This document shows, piece by piece, positions 15,083 through 23,653 of a DNA stretch of 32,610 nt (the first letter of the stretch is position 1; the number at the start of each line of letters is the position of its first letter). The notes beneath the pieces were generated by a model. The model made no database searches, was not told the origin of the DNA, and worked only from the letters and a program-made list of their open reading frames with translations. The translations under genes were made by a program, and so were the position numbers. The stretch comes from Acanthamoeba sp. SK_2022b (taxonomy: Eukaryota; Discosea; Longamoebia; Acanthamoebidae). Location: NCBI GenBank assembly GCA_027943245.1, contig JANDJZ010000760.1, forward strand, positions 1 through 32,610, read 5' to 3'.

Positions 15083-15329
15083 GGCTTTTCTCCAGATAAG
15101 GGCGCAGCGCGTCAAGCAGTTGCTCAGGCGTTCTGACATCAAGCAATATATTGATAGGAATGGAGATATCTAATTCATCTTCCAGCATCATCAGCAGATC
15201 CAGGACTCTGATGGACTCCAGGCCAAGATCATTGACGAGATCGCTATCAGGTTTTATTTCCACTCCGCCTTCGACGATACCTTGCAAACACGTCAGGATA
15301 TAATCCATTACAGCATCGCGATTTAGCAT
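15069..15329 (-). CDS. Acyl carrier protein dedicated to the sphingolipid operon
   Basis: An 86-residue acidic, helical acyl carrier protein. The phosphopantetheine attachment motif is DLGLESIRVLDL with serine 39. It is not the housekeeping AcpP, whose motif is DSLD. Lying between an acyl-AMP ligase operon and the serine palmitoyltransferase gene, and overlapping the latter, it most likely carries the long-chain acyl group from the ligase to the condensing enzyme, as the ACP in the Caulobacter ceramide cluster does. It starts 31 bases after the reductase stop; the nearest purine-rich site (GAGGTG) is about 14 bases from the ATG, further than usual. Confidence 0.85.
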   Translation of the reverse strand: MLNRDAVMDYILTCLQGIVEGGVEIKPDSDLVNDLGLESIRVLDLLMMLEDELDISIPINILLDVRTPEQLLDALRPYLEKSHGTV

Positions 15330-15360
15330 AAGAACGTTGACACACCTCTATTTGGAATAA

Positions 15361-16275
15361 TTAAAACAGCCCTTCACGCAGCGCGCGCTCCAAACTCACC
15401 TGTGGAAACCAATTAATCTGTTGCGACAGCGCGTGATTGCTGGCGGACCAGTCGTGATGGGTTAATTCGCGTATTTTGCTGCGCGTCAGCATCGGTTCCT
15501 GTTTGACCAGGCGGTTCCACACCACGCTGATATCCGCCAGGGTTTTCAGCAGCGGCAGCGGAATGCCCACCAGACGCACCGGCCCGTGCCGCACGGCGGC
15601 GCCGATGTCCCGCAGGCGCAGCCAGTTATAGCCTTCGGCCACGCCGTCGCACAGTTCGTAAATATTCGGCTGCGCGGGTTCGGCCTGCACCCATTGGCTG
15701 ACCGCCTTGGCCAAATCGCTCACGTGCAGAAAAGAGAGCCTGGCGTCAGGCGCGCCCAGCCGGGGCAGTACGCCGCGCAACAGGCCGTTGAACAGCGGCT
15801 TCAGCTCTTTATCGCCGGGCCCGTAAACCGCCGTCGGGCGGAAAATCCCCAGCGCGATATCGCCCGTGGCGGCGATGAGTTGCTGCTCGGCGGCCTGTTT
15901 TGAATGGGCGTACCACGACAGCGCCGGATGGCGGGCCGCCAGCGACGACATGAACAGGAAGCGATGGCAGCGGCCGTTCTGTTTGGCCGCCTGCATCAGG
16001 TTCAGGCTGCCGGTCACGTTGCAGCGGGTGAACACCGCTTCCGCATGCCCGCGCACCTGGCCCGCACAGTGCACGACGCACTCCGCGCCGCGCACCAGCT
16101 CGATGAGTGAGGGCCGATCTTCCAGCGCGCCGGGGATCCACTGCAGGTTGTCGATGGCGGCTTTTCCGGCTTGCCGCGTCAGGGCGCGCACGCTAAACCC
16201 TTGCGCCAGCAGTTCCTGGACGATGTGCCGGCCGATAAAGCCGGTCGCGCCCGTCACCGCCACGGTGCCGCTCAT
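15361..16275 (-). CDS. cerR: NAD-dependent epimerase/SDR reductase, candidate ceramide (3-keto) reductase
   Basis: A 304-residue extended short-chain dehydrogenase. The N-terminal Rossmann motif is TGATGFIG (8-15), which points to NAD(P) binding; the catalytic pair is Y122-A-H-S-K126, with S110-S111 ahead of it. The family contains sugar epimerases, but in bacterial ceramide clusters a member of this type (CerR in Caulobacter) reduces the 3-keto group of 3-ketosphinganine or ketoceramide. The ATG at 16275 overlaps the acyl-AMP ligase stop as ATGA, so it is translated with it. No sugar-nucleotide genes are near, which supports the lipid role. Assignment by family and neighbourhood; the substrate itself is not readable. 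Confidence 0.75.
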   Translation of the reverse strand: MSGTVAVTGATGFIGRHIVQELLAQGFSVRALTRQAGKAAIDNLQWIPGALEDRPSLIELVRGAECVVHCAGQVRGHAEAVFTRCNVTGSLNLMQAAKQNGRCHRFLFMSSLAARHPALSWYAHSKQAAEQQLIAATGDIALGIFRPTAVYGPGDKELKPLFNGLLRGVLPRLGAPDARLSFLHVSDLAKAVSQWVQAEPAQPNIYELCDGVAEGYNWLRLRDIGAAVRHGPVRLVGIPLPLLKTLADISVVWNRLVKQEPMLTRSKIRELTHHDWSASNHALSQQINWFPQVSLERALREGLF

Positions 16276-18026
16276 TGCGCGAAACCGGCCAGCTGCGGCA
16301 TTTGCGGGTAGAGCGAGGCGCTCAGCCAGCGTTTCTTGGCCTCGGCACGGGCGGGTTTGCCCGACGACGTGCGGGGAATGCTGTGCGGCGGCAGCAGCTC
16401 GATATCCACCGCGATGCCGAACTCGCTTTGAATGCGCGCGCTCAGCGAATGCACGATTTGCTCCCGGCGTTCTTCCGAGCTGACTCGGCACTGGATTTGC
16501 AAAATGATCCTGGCCGCCTCGTCGTGTTCTTCGGTCACGAAGGCAATCGCATCGCCGGAACGGATTTCCGGTTCAGATTCCGCGACGTACTCGATATCCT
16601 GCGGCCAGATATTGCGGCCGCGAATGATGATCAGATCTTTCTTGCGGCCGGTGACGTACAGATAGCCGTCCAGCAGATAGCCCAGATCGCCGGTGTCCAT
16701 CCAGCCGGTTACCTGGATCTGTTGCTGGGATTCGTCGTCGCAGAAATAGCCGTTCATCAGGCTGGGGCCGGAAATCGTGATATGGCCGACCTGGCGTTCC
16801 GGCAGCGGCTGCCCGGTTTCGCTGCGGATCTCGATGCGGTGGCCGGGCAGTGCTCGGCCGCAGTTGACGAAGGTCGAGACGGCGCGGGTCTTCTTGCCGG
16901 GCGCGACCGCTTTGCCCTCGTACTCCAAAATATCGCGGTCAACCGCGTTGGTTTGCGGGCCGGAGCAAGGGTCGGAAAAGCTCACCGCCAGGGTGTTCTC
17001 GGCCAGGCCGTAGCACGGCATGAAGGCTTTGCTGTCGAAGTTGATGCTGCTGAAGTGTTCGCCGAACTGGCCGAGCAGCTCGGCCGGGATCGGCTCAGCG
17101 CCTACACCCGCGACCCGCCAACTGGAGAGATCCAGATCGGCCAGCTCTTTGGCGTTGCTGCGGCGCAGGCACAGGTCGTAGCCGAACGGCGGGGCGACGG
17201 ACACCGTGCCGCGATTCTTGGCGATCAGTTTCAGCCACTGCATCGGGCGCATGGCGAAATCTTGCGTGCGCAGGTAATCGACGGACAGCTGGGTCGCCAC
17301 CGGGGTCAGCAGGAAACCGACCAGGCCCATATCATGATAGAAGGGCAGCCAGGAGACGCAGCGGTCGCCAGCGCGCAGCTTGATCCCGTCGCGGCTGATC
17401 GCGTTCAGGTTCGCCATGGCCGCCCGCTGGGTAATGATCACGCCGCGCGGAAAGCGGGTGCTGCCCGAGGTGTATTGGAGATAGGCGATGTCGTCGGGCG
17501 AAGGTGCGGGCAACGCGATTTCCGGCTCCGGCAAGGCGTTAAAATCCTCGTCGCTGAGGATGTGCAGCGACGGCGCCTTTTCCGTGGCCGAGGCGATCAG
17601 CGGCGTCCACTCTTCGCTGCTGATGATTGCCGCGGGGTTACAGCTGGCGATCAGCCCCTTCAGCTTGGCGGTGTAGGAGTCGCGCTGGCCCACGCCCATC
17701 GGGATCGCCAGCGGCACCGCCACCAGGCCGGCATATTGGCAGGCGAAAAAGGCTTCGACGAATCCCGCGCTGGTTTCGGCGATCAGCGCCACGCGATCGC
17801 CTTTCTTGAGTTTCAGCGACAATAAACGCCGCGCGCCCGAGATCGCTTTTTGCTGCAGCGTGCGGTATTCGAGCACGGTCACAAGTTGATTGCGCCGATC
17901 GTAAAAATTCATTCCCGTATTGCCCAGAGCCGCGTAATCCAACGCGTCCACTAAAGTGGGGAAGTCCGCATAGCGCATGGGAAGAGAATGAACGGAACTT
18001 GTTTCAGACATAGACAAACTAGCCAT
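16272..18026 (-). CDS. Long-chain fatty acyl-AMP ligase (acyl-ACP loading)
   Basis: A 584-residue adenylate-forming enzyme. It shows the phosphate-binding loop YTSGSTRFPRGV (from 185), the LPFYHDMGLVG motif (227-237) typical of fatty acyl-AMP ligases, YGLAENTL, GWMDTGDLGYL, GRKKDLIIIRGRN and the C-terminal catalytic lysine in PRTSSGKPAR (K557). These ligases activate a free fatty acid as acyl-adenylate and hand it to a carrier protein rather than to CoA. The partner here is surely the ACP two genes downstream. It is the first gene of the ligase-reductase-ACP-synthase operon. Starts at 18026 and 18011 are both possible (two methionines five codons apart); neither has a strong ribosome binding site. 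Confidence 0.85.
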   Translation of the reverse strand: MASLSMSETSSVHSLPMRYADFPTLVDALDYAALGNTGMNFYDRRNQLVTVLEYRTLQQKAISGARRLLSLKLKKGDRVALIAETSAGFVEAFFACQYAGLVAVPLAIPMGVGQRDSYTAKLKGLIASCNPAAIISSEEWTPLIASATEKAPSLHILSDEDFNALPEPEIALPAPSPDDIAYLQYTSGSTRFPRGVIITQRAAMANLNAISRDGIKLRAGDRCVSWLPFYHDMGLVGFLLTPVATQLSVDYLRTQDFAMRPMQWLKLIAKNRGTVSVAPPFGYDLCLRRSNAKELADLDLSSWRVAGVGAEPIPAELLGQFGEHFSSINFDSKAFMPCYGLAENTLAVSFSDPCSGPQTNAVDRDILEYEGKAVAPGKKTRAVSTFVNCGRALPGHRIEIRSETGQPLPERQVGHITISGPSLMNGYFCDDESQQQIQVTGWMDTGDLGYLLDGYLYVTGRKKDLIIIRGRNIWPQDIEYVAESEPEIRSGDAIAFVTEEHDEAARIILQIQCRVSSEERREQIVHSLSARIQSEFGIAVDIELLPPHSIPRTSSGKPARAEAKKRWLSASLYPQMPQLAGFAQ

Positions 18027-18750
18027 AGATTAAAAATCACCAAAAGAGATAAAAGACTCTTGGCGAGGTAATTGATATTTTACTATGAATAGGTTTTGAA
18101 TAAGTTTGTTATTCAACCATCTTCATTCCGCGAACAGCGTATATTACCGTGCTTGAACGGTACGCCGGTTATTACCCGGGCAGAGTGTGAGTTGCCCGTT
18201 TTATCAGCCTTGTACGGCACCCTGGCGATATACAGGGGGCTATTGTAAGCTCCGGGTTTCGCCGTTCTTTAGCCTGAATGTGTCGGGCAGGAAATAACTG
18301 TCGACTCATAGGTTTTGACCTCGTGCATGGCTATCTTAGAACTTAAACACTTCCTAAACAGTATGCCGCAAGAAATCAAAAAGTGAATGGCTCATTTAAG
18401 CTGAATCTTAAAAAGAGCATTAAGTGGTAAAAATGGCGATCCCGCTCCTGATTAAAGTCGGTACACTAAATGCGGCAGATTTCTTTTGCCCAAACAGCAC
18501 GAAATAATAAAAGAGCATCATTAGCGTAGCATGTCAGCGCCGCTTTTTGTTTCCCTTTTTTCGAACAATCACGGAAACCTCAGGGTGAATATCGGGCAAT
18601 GAGCACGCTGATTCACCGGGGGTAATATTCGGTTTTTCTTATCGTTGAACCGGAGGCAATACACAATCCAATTAAAGAGAACAGCATAAAAAATGCTAAA
18701 GGCGTTGTCGCGCGCTTATTTAATTATTTTATTAAAACGTAAGGCTATTT
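18027..18750. promoter_or_regulatory. Long AT-rich divergent regulatory region of the ceramide genes
   Basis: About 724 bases without a convincing ORF separate the ligase operon (leftward) from the ceramide synthase type gene (rightward). It is more AT-rich than the flanking genes and must hold both promoters. It carries an operator-like palindrome at 18145-18162, a short hairpin CCCTG/CAGGG at 18220-18237 and an inverted pair CGGTT/AACCG at 18630-18652. The length is generous for two promoters and would allow a small RNA or a long leader, but none could be recognised. Confidence 0.5.
18145..18162. promoter_or_regulatory. Operator-like inverted repeat
   Basis: TACCGT-GCTTGA-ACGGTA: perfect six-base arms spaced by six bases, 119 bases upstream of the ligase start. 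This symmetry is typical for a dimeric repressor or activator site. The cognate regulator is unknown. Confidence 0.35.
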
Positions 18751-19875
18751 ATGATCCGCATTGAGAAAGTTCTGGATAAACGCGAGCTTAAAGAATTTAT
18801 TGCTTTCCCCTCGTTACTGTTTCGCGATGATCCAAACTGGATTGAGCCGCTGTATTTAGAGCGCGAAGAGCATCTGTCAAAGAAGAATCCCGGCACCGAC
18901 CATATCGAATGGCAGGCGTGGGTGGCCAAAAAGCAGGGGAAGGTCGTTGGGCGCATCACCGCACAAATTGATTCCCTGCACCGCGAGCTGCATGGCGAGG
19001 ATACCGGCCACTTCGGCATGATCGACGCCGTTGACGATCCCGCCGTATTCAGCGCGTTGTTCACGGTGGCGGAGGAGTGGTTGAGGTTGAAAGGCGCGCG
19101 CAAAATCACCGGGCCGTTCAGCCTCAATATCAATCAGGAAAGCGGCCTGTTGGTCGAGGGGTTCGACACTCCGCCCTCGGCGCTGATGACGCACGCCAAG
19201 CCTTATTACGCGCCCCAGATAGCGCAGCAGGGCTATAGCGAAGGGATTGATTTGCTTGCCTATTGGATGAAAAGAACCGATCTGCACTTTTCGCCGTCGT
19301 TAACCCGGATGATGGACCAGGTACGCAAAAAGGTGACCGTTCGCCGCCTCAACCGCAAGCGCTTTCGCGAGGAGATGCAGGTGCTGCGCGAGGTGTTCAA
19401 CTCCGGGTGGCAGCATAACTGGGGGTTTGTCCCGTTCACCGAGCATGAGTTCGCCACCATGGGGGATCAGCTGAAGTTTCTGGTGCCCGACGATATGATC
19501 CATATCGCCGAGGTGGATGGCGCCCCCTGCGCCTTTATCGTCGGCTTGCCGAACATTAACGAAGCGATTGCCGATCTGCAGGGGCGGTTATTGCCGTTCG
19601 GCTGGGCGAAACTCTTGTGGCGGCTGAAAGTCAGCGGCGTGCGCACCGCGCGCGTGCCATTGATGGGCGTGCGCCAGGAATATCAATTCAGCCGCATCGG
19701 GCCGATTATTGCGCTGTTGCTGATTGAGGCGCTGCGCGAGCCTTTCGCCAAGCGCAATATCGACGCGCTGGAAATGTCGTGGATCCTGGAAACCAATACC
19801 GGCATGCGGACGATTTTAGAACGCATCGGCGCGGTTCCCTATAAGCGCTACCGCTTGTACGAGAAAACGCTTTAA
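18751..19875 (+). CDS. bcerS: GNAT-fold acyltransferase, candidate bacterial ceramide synthase
   Basis: A 374-residue cytosolic protein without signal peptide or membrane segment, built of two GNAT-like halves: an N-terminal one (WQAWVAKKQGKVVGRITAQID at about 51-71) and a C-terminal one with a long tail (ALEMSWILETNTGMRTILERIGAVPYKRYRLYEK). This is the arrangement of the bacterial ceramide synthase first characterised in Caulobacter, often mislabelled as dATP pyrophosphohydrolase or plain GNAT protein. That enzyme attaches a second fatty acyl chain to the amine of the sphingoid base. The ATG has TAAGG six bases upstream. It is divergent from the ligase operon across a shared promoter region and is followed by a lipid kinase gene. 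Exact catalytic residues cannot be named from sequence, so assignment rests on the family pattern and on its neighbours. Confidence 0.75.
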   Translation: MIRIEKVLDKRELKEFIAFPSLLFRDDPNWIEPLYLEREEHLSKKNPGTDHIEWQAWVAKKQGKVVGRITAQIDSLHRELHGEDTGHFGMIDAVDDPAVFSALFTVAEEWLRLKGARKITGPFSLNINQESGLLVEGFDTPPSALMTHAKPYYAPQIAQQGYSEGIDLLAYWMKRTDLHFSPSLTRMMDQVRKKVTVRRLNRKRFREEMQVLREVFNSGWQHNWGFVPFTEHEFATMGDQLKFLVPDDMIHIAEVDGAPCAFIVGLPNINEAIADLQGRLLPFGWAKLLWRLKVSGVRTARVPLMGVRQEYQFSRIGPIIALLLIEALREPFAKRNIDALEMSWILETNTGMRTILERIGAVPYKRYRLYEKTL

Positions 19876-20094
19876 CCGGATGATAACGCATCGCCTTTTC
19901 ACGTTCTCAGAATAATAACCGCGCCAGGGCATTTTCGGGCGGTGCCGTTTCAGGGGCAGGGTGACGGCGCGTGAGGGAATGCATTGCCTCCTGGAAGAGA
20001 ACGGTTAAGGTCTTTAATTAATAAACTCGAGATAAATTCACGCCGCGTTATTTATTCGCGTGTGATTGTCGCAGTGTTGATGAGAGCAGATGGT

Positions 20095-20457
20095 ATGCCT
20101 GTGGAAAAGAAAAAAGGAATAAGCCGATTAACCTACAGCATAAGGAATTCCTGGGCCGGGTTTATTGACGCCGTGCTTACCGAAGATGCGTTCCGCCAAT
20201 TATTGGTTATTAACGCCATTTTACTGGTTGTTACATTTGGTTTAGATATTACAAAAATGGAGCGGCTGTTATTAATCATCTGCAGTTTCCTGCTATTGGT
20301 GGTTGAGTTGCTTAATACGGCGATTGAAACCGTGGTCGATCGTATTTCGCTGGAATTACATCCGTTATCCAAACGCGCCAAAGATTTGGGTGGCGCAGCG
20401 CAGCTGGTGGCGGTGGTGCTGACTATCGTTGTTTGGGCAACGGTGCTGCTGGGCCGA
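20095..20457 (+). CDS. dgkA: DgkA-type integral membrane lipid kinase (paralog)
   Basis: A 120-residue inner-membrane protein matching the DgkA family: an N-terminal amphipathic stretch, three membrane helices (about 36-50, 58-75, 100-119) and the conserved active-site segment VVELLNTAIETVVDR followed by LSKRAKDLGGAA. The ATG at 20095 has GAGAG eight bases upstream and gives the same length as E. coli DgkA. E. coli DgkA phosphorylates diacylglycerol and is also known to phosphorylate ceramide, which is the basis of the classic ceramide assay. The usual chromosomal dgkA neighbours (plsB, lexA) are absent and the gene sits 219 bases after the ceramide synthase type gene on the same strand, so I infer a ceramide kinase role. 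Specificity cannot be read from the sequence. Confidence 0.8.
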
Positions 20458-20467
20458 TAGGGGCTTG

Positions 20468-20482
20468 GGTGGTTCAACCACC
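20468..20482. repeat. Inverted repeat between dgkA and LysR genes
   Basis: GGTGGTT-C-AACCACC is a perfect seven-base inverted repeat around one base, 10 bases after the dgkA stop. As RNA it would fold as a five-pair stem with a five-base loop. No T run follows, so it could be a weak terminator or a binding site. Confidence 0.35.
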
Positions 20483-20551
20483 AGGCGGTTGCCGTGGCGA
20501 TATAAGCGGTTATCATCGTTGTTTTGCGTTCAGCAAGGAGAGTAGGCCGCT

Positions 20552-21451
20552 ATGCCCGTGAATTTTGATCTCAACGATCTTTATGCCTTCCGCGCGCTGG
20601 TGGAGTACGGCAATTTTCGGCTGGCCGCAGAGTCCATCTGCCTGTCGCAGTCGGCGCTGAGCCGCAGGATTGAGAAGCTGGAAAACGCGCTGGGCATCAA
20701 ACTGTTCGATCGCACCACCCGGCGCGTGACTTTGACGCTGTACGGGCAGGCTTTTGCCGAGCGTTCGGATCAGCTGCTGATGAATGTCGAAGCGGTGTTG
20801 GCCGATATCGATAAGGTCAGCCAGGAGCGTACCGGGCTGGTCACCGTCGCCACGGTGCCGTCGGCGGCCTACTATTTCATGCCCGACGTGATACGCCGCT
20901 TCCGGCTTCGCTATCCGCGCGTGCGCGTTAAGCTGATCGACGGCAGCGCCGGCAATGTCATCGAGGCGGTCACCGGCGGCCAGGCCGATTTCGGCATCTG
21001 CTTTGCCGGGCGCCTGCAGCCTAATCTTGAATTTGTGCCGTTGGTGGGGGACGTTTACGTGGCCGCCTGCCGGCGCGACCATCCGCTCGCCGCTAAAAAG
21101 AGCCTCACCTGGCGGGAGTTTTATCAGCAGGACTACGTGTCGCTGGATAAAACCTCCGGCAATCGCAATCTGCTCGATCAGCGCCTGGAACACCTCATGC
21201 CGGAGCGCCCCAGCGTGTGCGAAACTCGCCATGTGACGACCATGCTGGGCATGGTTGAGGCGGGCATCGGCATTGCCGCCGTGCCCGCCATGTCGATGCC
21301 CGCTTCAGAACATTCGGTGTTGACGTCGGTGCCGCTGGTTGATCCGGTAGTGAAACGCACCGTAGGCCTCATCAGACGCGGCGGCCGCATGCAGTCTTTC
21401 GTCGCCGCCGAGCTGGAAAAGCTGATTACTGAACAGTATCACTCTGCCTGA
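20552..21451 (+). CDS. LysR-family transcriptional regulator
   Basis: A 299-residue LysR regulator with a textbook N-terminal helix-turn-helix (LYAFRALVEYGNFRLAAESICLSQSALSRRIEKLENALGIKLFDRTTRRVTLT, about 9-61) and a periplasmic-binding-type effector domain from about 90 (VTVATVPSAAYYFMPDVIRRFRLRYPRV). The start ATG has AAGGAGAG nine bases upstream. Its 3' end overlaps the convergent binding-protein gene by 26 bases. The adjacent citrate-type transport operon carries a T-N11-A box upstream of its first gene, so this protein is its likely regulator. Control of the ceramide genes on its other side is possible but less likely. Confidence 0.88.
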   Translation: MPVNFDLNDLYAFRALVEYGNFRLAAESICLSQSALSRRIEKLENALGIKLFDRTTRRVTLTLYGQAFAERSDQLLMNVEAVLADIDKVSQERTGLVTVATVPSAAYYFMPDVIRRFRLRYPRVRVKLIDGSAGNVIEAVTGGQADFGICFAGRLQPNLEFVPLVGDVYVAACRRDHPLAAKKSLTWREFYQQDYVSLDKTSGNRNLLDQRLEHLMPERPSVCETRHVTTMLGMVEAGIGIAAVPAMSMPASEHSVLTSVPLVDPVVKRTVGLIRRGGRMQSFVAAELEKLITEQYHSA

Positions 21452-22232
21452 CCGGCTGCGGCGTCGGCACGGTTCGCATGCCGGTCGCGCGAATGGTCGG
21501 CTGCGCCTGAGAGGAGGCGAGGAAGTCCAGCAGCGCTTTGCCTTCGCGGCGGTGTTCCGCCTTGGCGGTTACCGCGCCCGCGAAGCGGGTGATGTACTGC
21601 ACGTTTTCCGGCAGCTCGCCGATAAAGGTCACGCCCGCCACGGGCAGCAATTCGCTGACCTGCTGGAAGCCCAGCGCGTATTTCCCCTGTGCCACTTCAG
21701 AGGCCACCGGAATGCGCTCAACCTTATGCGCTTTCCCTTTCACCTGTTCCTCGATGCCCAGCTTTTTGAACAGTTGGCCGCTGACGTAGCGGCCGCTGGC
21801 GCTGTCGGAATAGGCGAAAGAGTTCGCCTGCAGCAAGACATTGCGCAGGTCGGCATCCGTTTTTATCACCGGCTTGGACGCGCCCTGTTTCACCACTATG
21901 CCAATCGGCGAATCAGCCAGCTCCACGCGCGAACCCGGCTGGGTCCAGCGCTCTTTTTCCAGTTGGGTGAGCGCGTCGCCCACCATGATCAGCACATCGG
22001 CTTGCTCTCCGCGCGCCAGCCGCGCGGGGATCGCCTGCGGCGTTTTCCCCATGGAAGGGCCGGACACCAGAATGATTTTGTCGCCGCTTTGGGCTTCATA
22101 TTCCGGGGCCAGTTTCTCCAGCGCGGCTTTGAAGCCGCCGGAGATCATCACGGTCAGGTCTTTGGCCAGCGCCGCCGTACTGAAGGATGCGCACACGAGC
22201 AGGGTGATGATCGAACGAGTGAGTTTCTGCAT
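21426..22232 (-). CDS. Orphan ModA-like periplasmic substrate-binding protein
   Basis: A 268-residue exported protein: signal peptide MQKLTRSIITLLVCASFSTAALA with cleavage before KDL, then a type II binding-protein fold resembling ModA and relatives (VMISGGFKAALEKLAPEYEAQSGDKI, QADVLIMVGDALTQLE, FAYSDSASGRYVSGQLFKKLGI, KYALGFQQVSELLPV). The ATG at 22232 is preceded by AAGGA. There is no ABC permease or ATPase beside it. It follows the citrate-type symporter gene by 27 bases, so it probably works in carboxylate capture or sensing rather than in molybdate import. Its last 26 bases overlap the convergent LysR gene. Confidence 0.75.
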   Translation of the reverse strand: MQKLTRSIITLLVCASFSTAALAKDLTVMISGGFKAALEKLAPEYEAQSGDKIILVSGPSMGKTPQAIPARLARGEQADVLIMVGDALTQLEKERWTQPGSRVELADSPIGIVVKQGASKPVIKTDADLRNVLLQANSFAYSDSASGRYVSGQLFKKLGIEEQVKGKAHKVERIPVASEVAQGKYALGFQQVSELLPVAGVTFIGELPENVQYITRFAGAVTAKAEHRREGKALLDFLASSQAQPTIRATGMRTVPTPQPVRQSDTVQ

Positions 22233-22259
22233 GACATGATTCCTTATGGCGATGGCGCG

Positions 22260-23555
22260 TTAGCGTGCGGTTTGCAGCGGCATGGCGATGCGGCGATACA
22301 GATACAGCGTCGCCAGCAAGGCGCACAGCGCGGCGAAGCTCATCCAGTAGCCCGGTGAAGCCTTATCGCCGGTGTATTCGATCAACGCGGTGGAGATCAC
22401 CGGCGTAAAGCCGCCGAATACCGCCGTCGCCAGGCTGTAGGCCAGCGAGAACCCGGCCACCCGCACTTCCGTTGGCATGATCTCGGTTAAGGCCGGGATC
22501 ATCGCGCCGTTGTAGAGGCCATAAATGAAGGACAGCCACAGCAGCACGGCCAGCATCATGCTGAAGCTGGGGGCGGCGGCGAGCAGGCTGAGCGCCGGGT
22601 AGGCGGTGGCCAGCGTCAGCAGCGCCATGGCGCTCAGCACCGGTTTGCGGCCGAAGCGATCCGACAGCGCACCGCCGATGGGCAGCCAGATGAAGTTGGA
22701 AATCGCGACCAGTAAAGTGACCAGCAAGCTGTCGGAGGCGCTGAGCAGCAGCACCTTTTTGCCGAAGGTTGGCGCATACACGGTGATCAGGTAAAACGCG
22801 GTGGTGGTCATGGCGACCATCAGCATGCCGGCGATCACCACCGGCCAGTTTTTCAGCAGGGTTTTAAACACGTCGCGCATCGCCAGGTGGTGGCGGCGGG
22901 CGGTAAATTCCTGTGTTTCTTCCAGCTTGCGGCGCAGGAGGAAGATGAAGGGAACGATCAGGCAGCCGAACAGGAAAGGCAGGCGCCATCCCCACTCGCG
23001 AATAGCGCTTTCTTCCAGCGCCGCGTTGAGCGCGAAGCCCATGGCCGCCGCCACCATGATAGCCACCTGCTGGCTGCCGGACTGCCAGCTGGTGTAGAAG
23101 CCTTTACGGCCCGGCGTGGCGATTTCAGCCAGATAGACGGACACGCCGCCCAGCTCCGCGCCCGCCGAGAAGCCTTGCAACAGACGCCCGCACAGCACCA
23201 GCAGCGGCGCCCAAAGCCCGATGCTTTGGTAAGAAGGGATAAGCACGATCAGGAAGGTGCCCGTAGCCATGATCGACAGGGTGACGATCAGCCCTTTGCG
23301 GCGGCCGACTTTATCGATGTAAGCGCCCAGCACGATGGCGCCAATGGGACGCATCAGAAAACCTGCGCCGAATACCGCGAAGGTCATCATCAGCGAGGCA
23401 AATTCGCTGCTGGCCGGGAAAAAGGTGTGTGCGATGTAGGTGGCGTAAAAGCCGAACAGAAAGAAGTCGAACTGTTCCAGAAAGTTGCCGGAGGTGACGC
23501 GCAGGATCGCGCCGGCTCGGGTCCGGGTGGTCATGGGTGAGGTAGAGGAATGCAT
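22260..23555 (-). CDS. citA: CitA-type citrate/tricarboxylate-proton symporter (MFS)
   Basis: A 431-residue major facilitator superfamily protein with 12 predicted membrane helices. It closely resembles CitA/CitH citrate-proton symporters over its length: [28 protein letters not shown] near the start, GRRKGLI in the first cytoplasmic loop, [37 protein letters not shown], and [10 protein letters not shown] in the central repeat. These carriers import citrate (or tricarballylate) with protons under aerobic conditions. The ATG at 23555 has GGAG six bases upstream; the frame extends 12 codons further but without a start signal. It heads an operon with the binding-protein gene. Exact substrate within the tricarboxylate group is uncertain. 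Confidence 0.85.
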   Translation of the reverse strand: MHSSTSPMTTRTRAGAILRVTSGNFLEQFDFFLFGFYATYIAHTFFPASSEFASLMMTFAVFGAGFLMRPIGAIVLGAYIDKVGRRKGLIVTLSIMATGTFLIVLIPSYQSIGLWAPLLVLCGRLLQGFSAGAELGGVSVYLAEIATPGRKGFYTSWQSGSQQVAIMVAAAMGFALNAALEESAIREWGWRLPFLFGCLIVPFIFLLRRKLEETQEFTARRHHLAMRDVFKTLLKNWPVVIAGMLMVAMTTTAFYLITVYAPTFGKKVLLLSASDSLLVTLLVAISNFIWLPIGGALSDRFGRKPVLSAMALLTLATAYPALSLLAAAPSFSMMLAVLLWLSFIYGLYNGAMIPALTEIMPTEVRVAGFSLAYSLATAVFGGFTPVISTALIEYTGDKASPGYWMSFAALCALLATLYLYRRIAMPLQTAR

Positions 23556-23653
23556 CTTTATCTCCAGTTTGCTATTGGCGCCTGACGCCACGCCTGTTGC
23601 TGAAGACTCGCTCAGGAAAATAAACTAAATAAGCGCAATAAACGCATGGCGCG

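Noticed and set aside
13703..15136. 477-codon open frame on the plus strand opposite the serine palmitoyltransferase gene
   Set aside because: Shadow frame of a gene with full PLP motifs; its translation has no recognisable domain and runs through the end of kinase copy 3.
16275..17825. 516-codon open frame on the plus strand opposite the acyl-AMP ligase
   Set aside because: It mirrors the ligase gene in GC-rich DNA, has arginine/glycine/alanine-heavy composition without motifs, and the opposite strand carries clear catalytic motifs.
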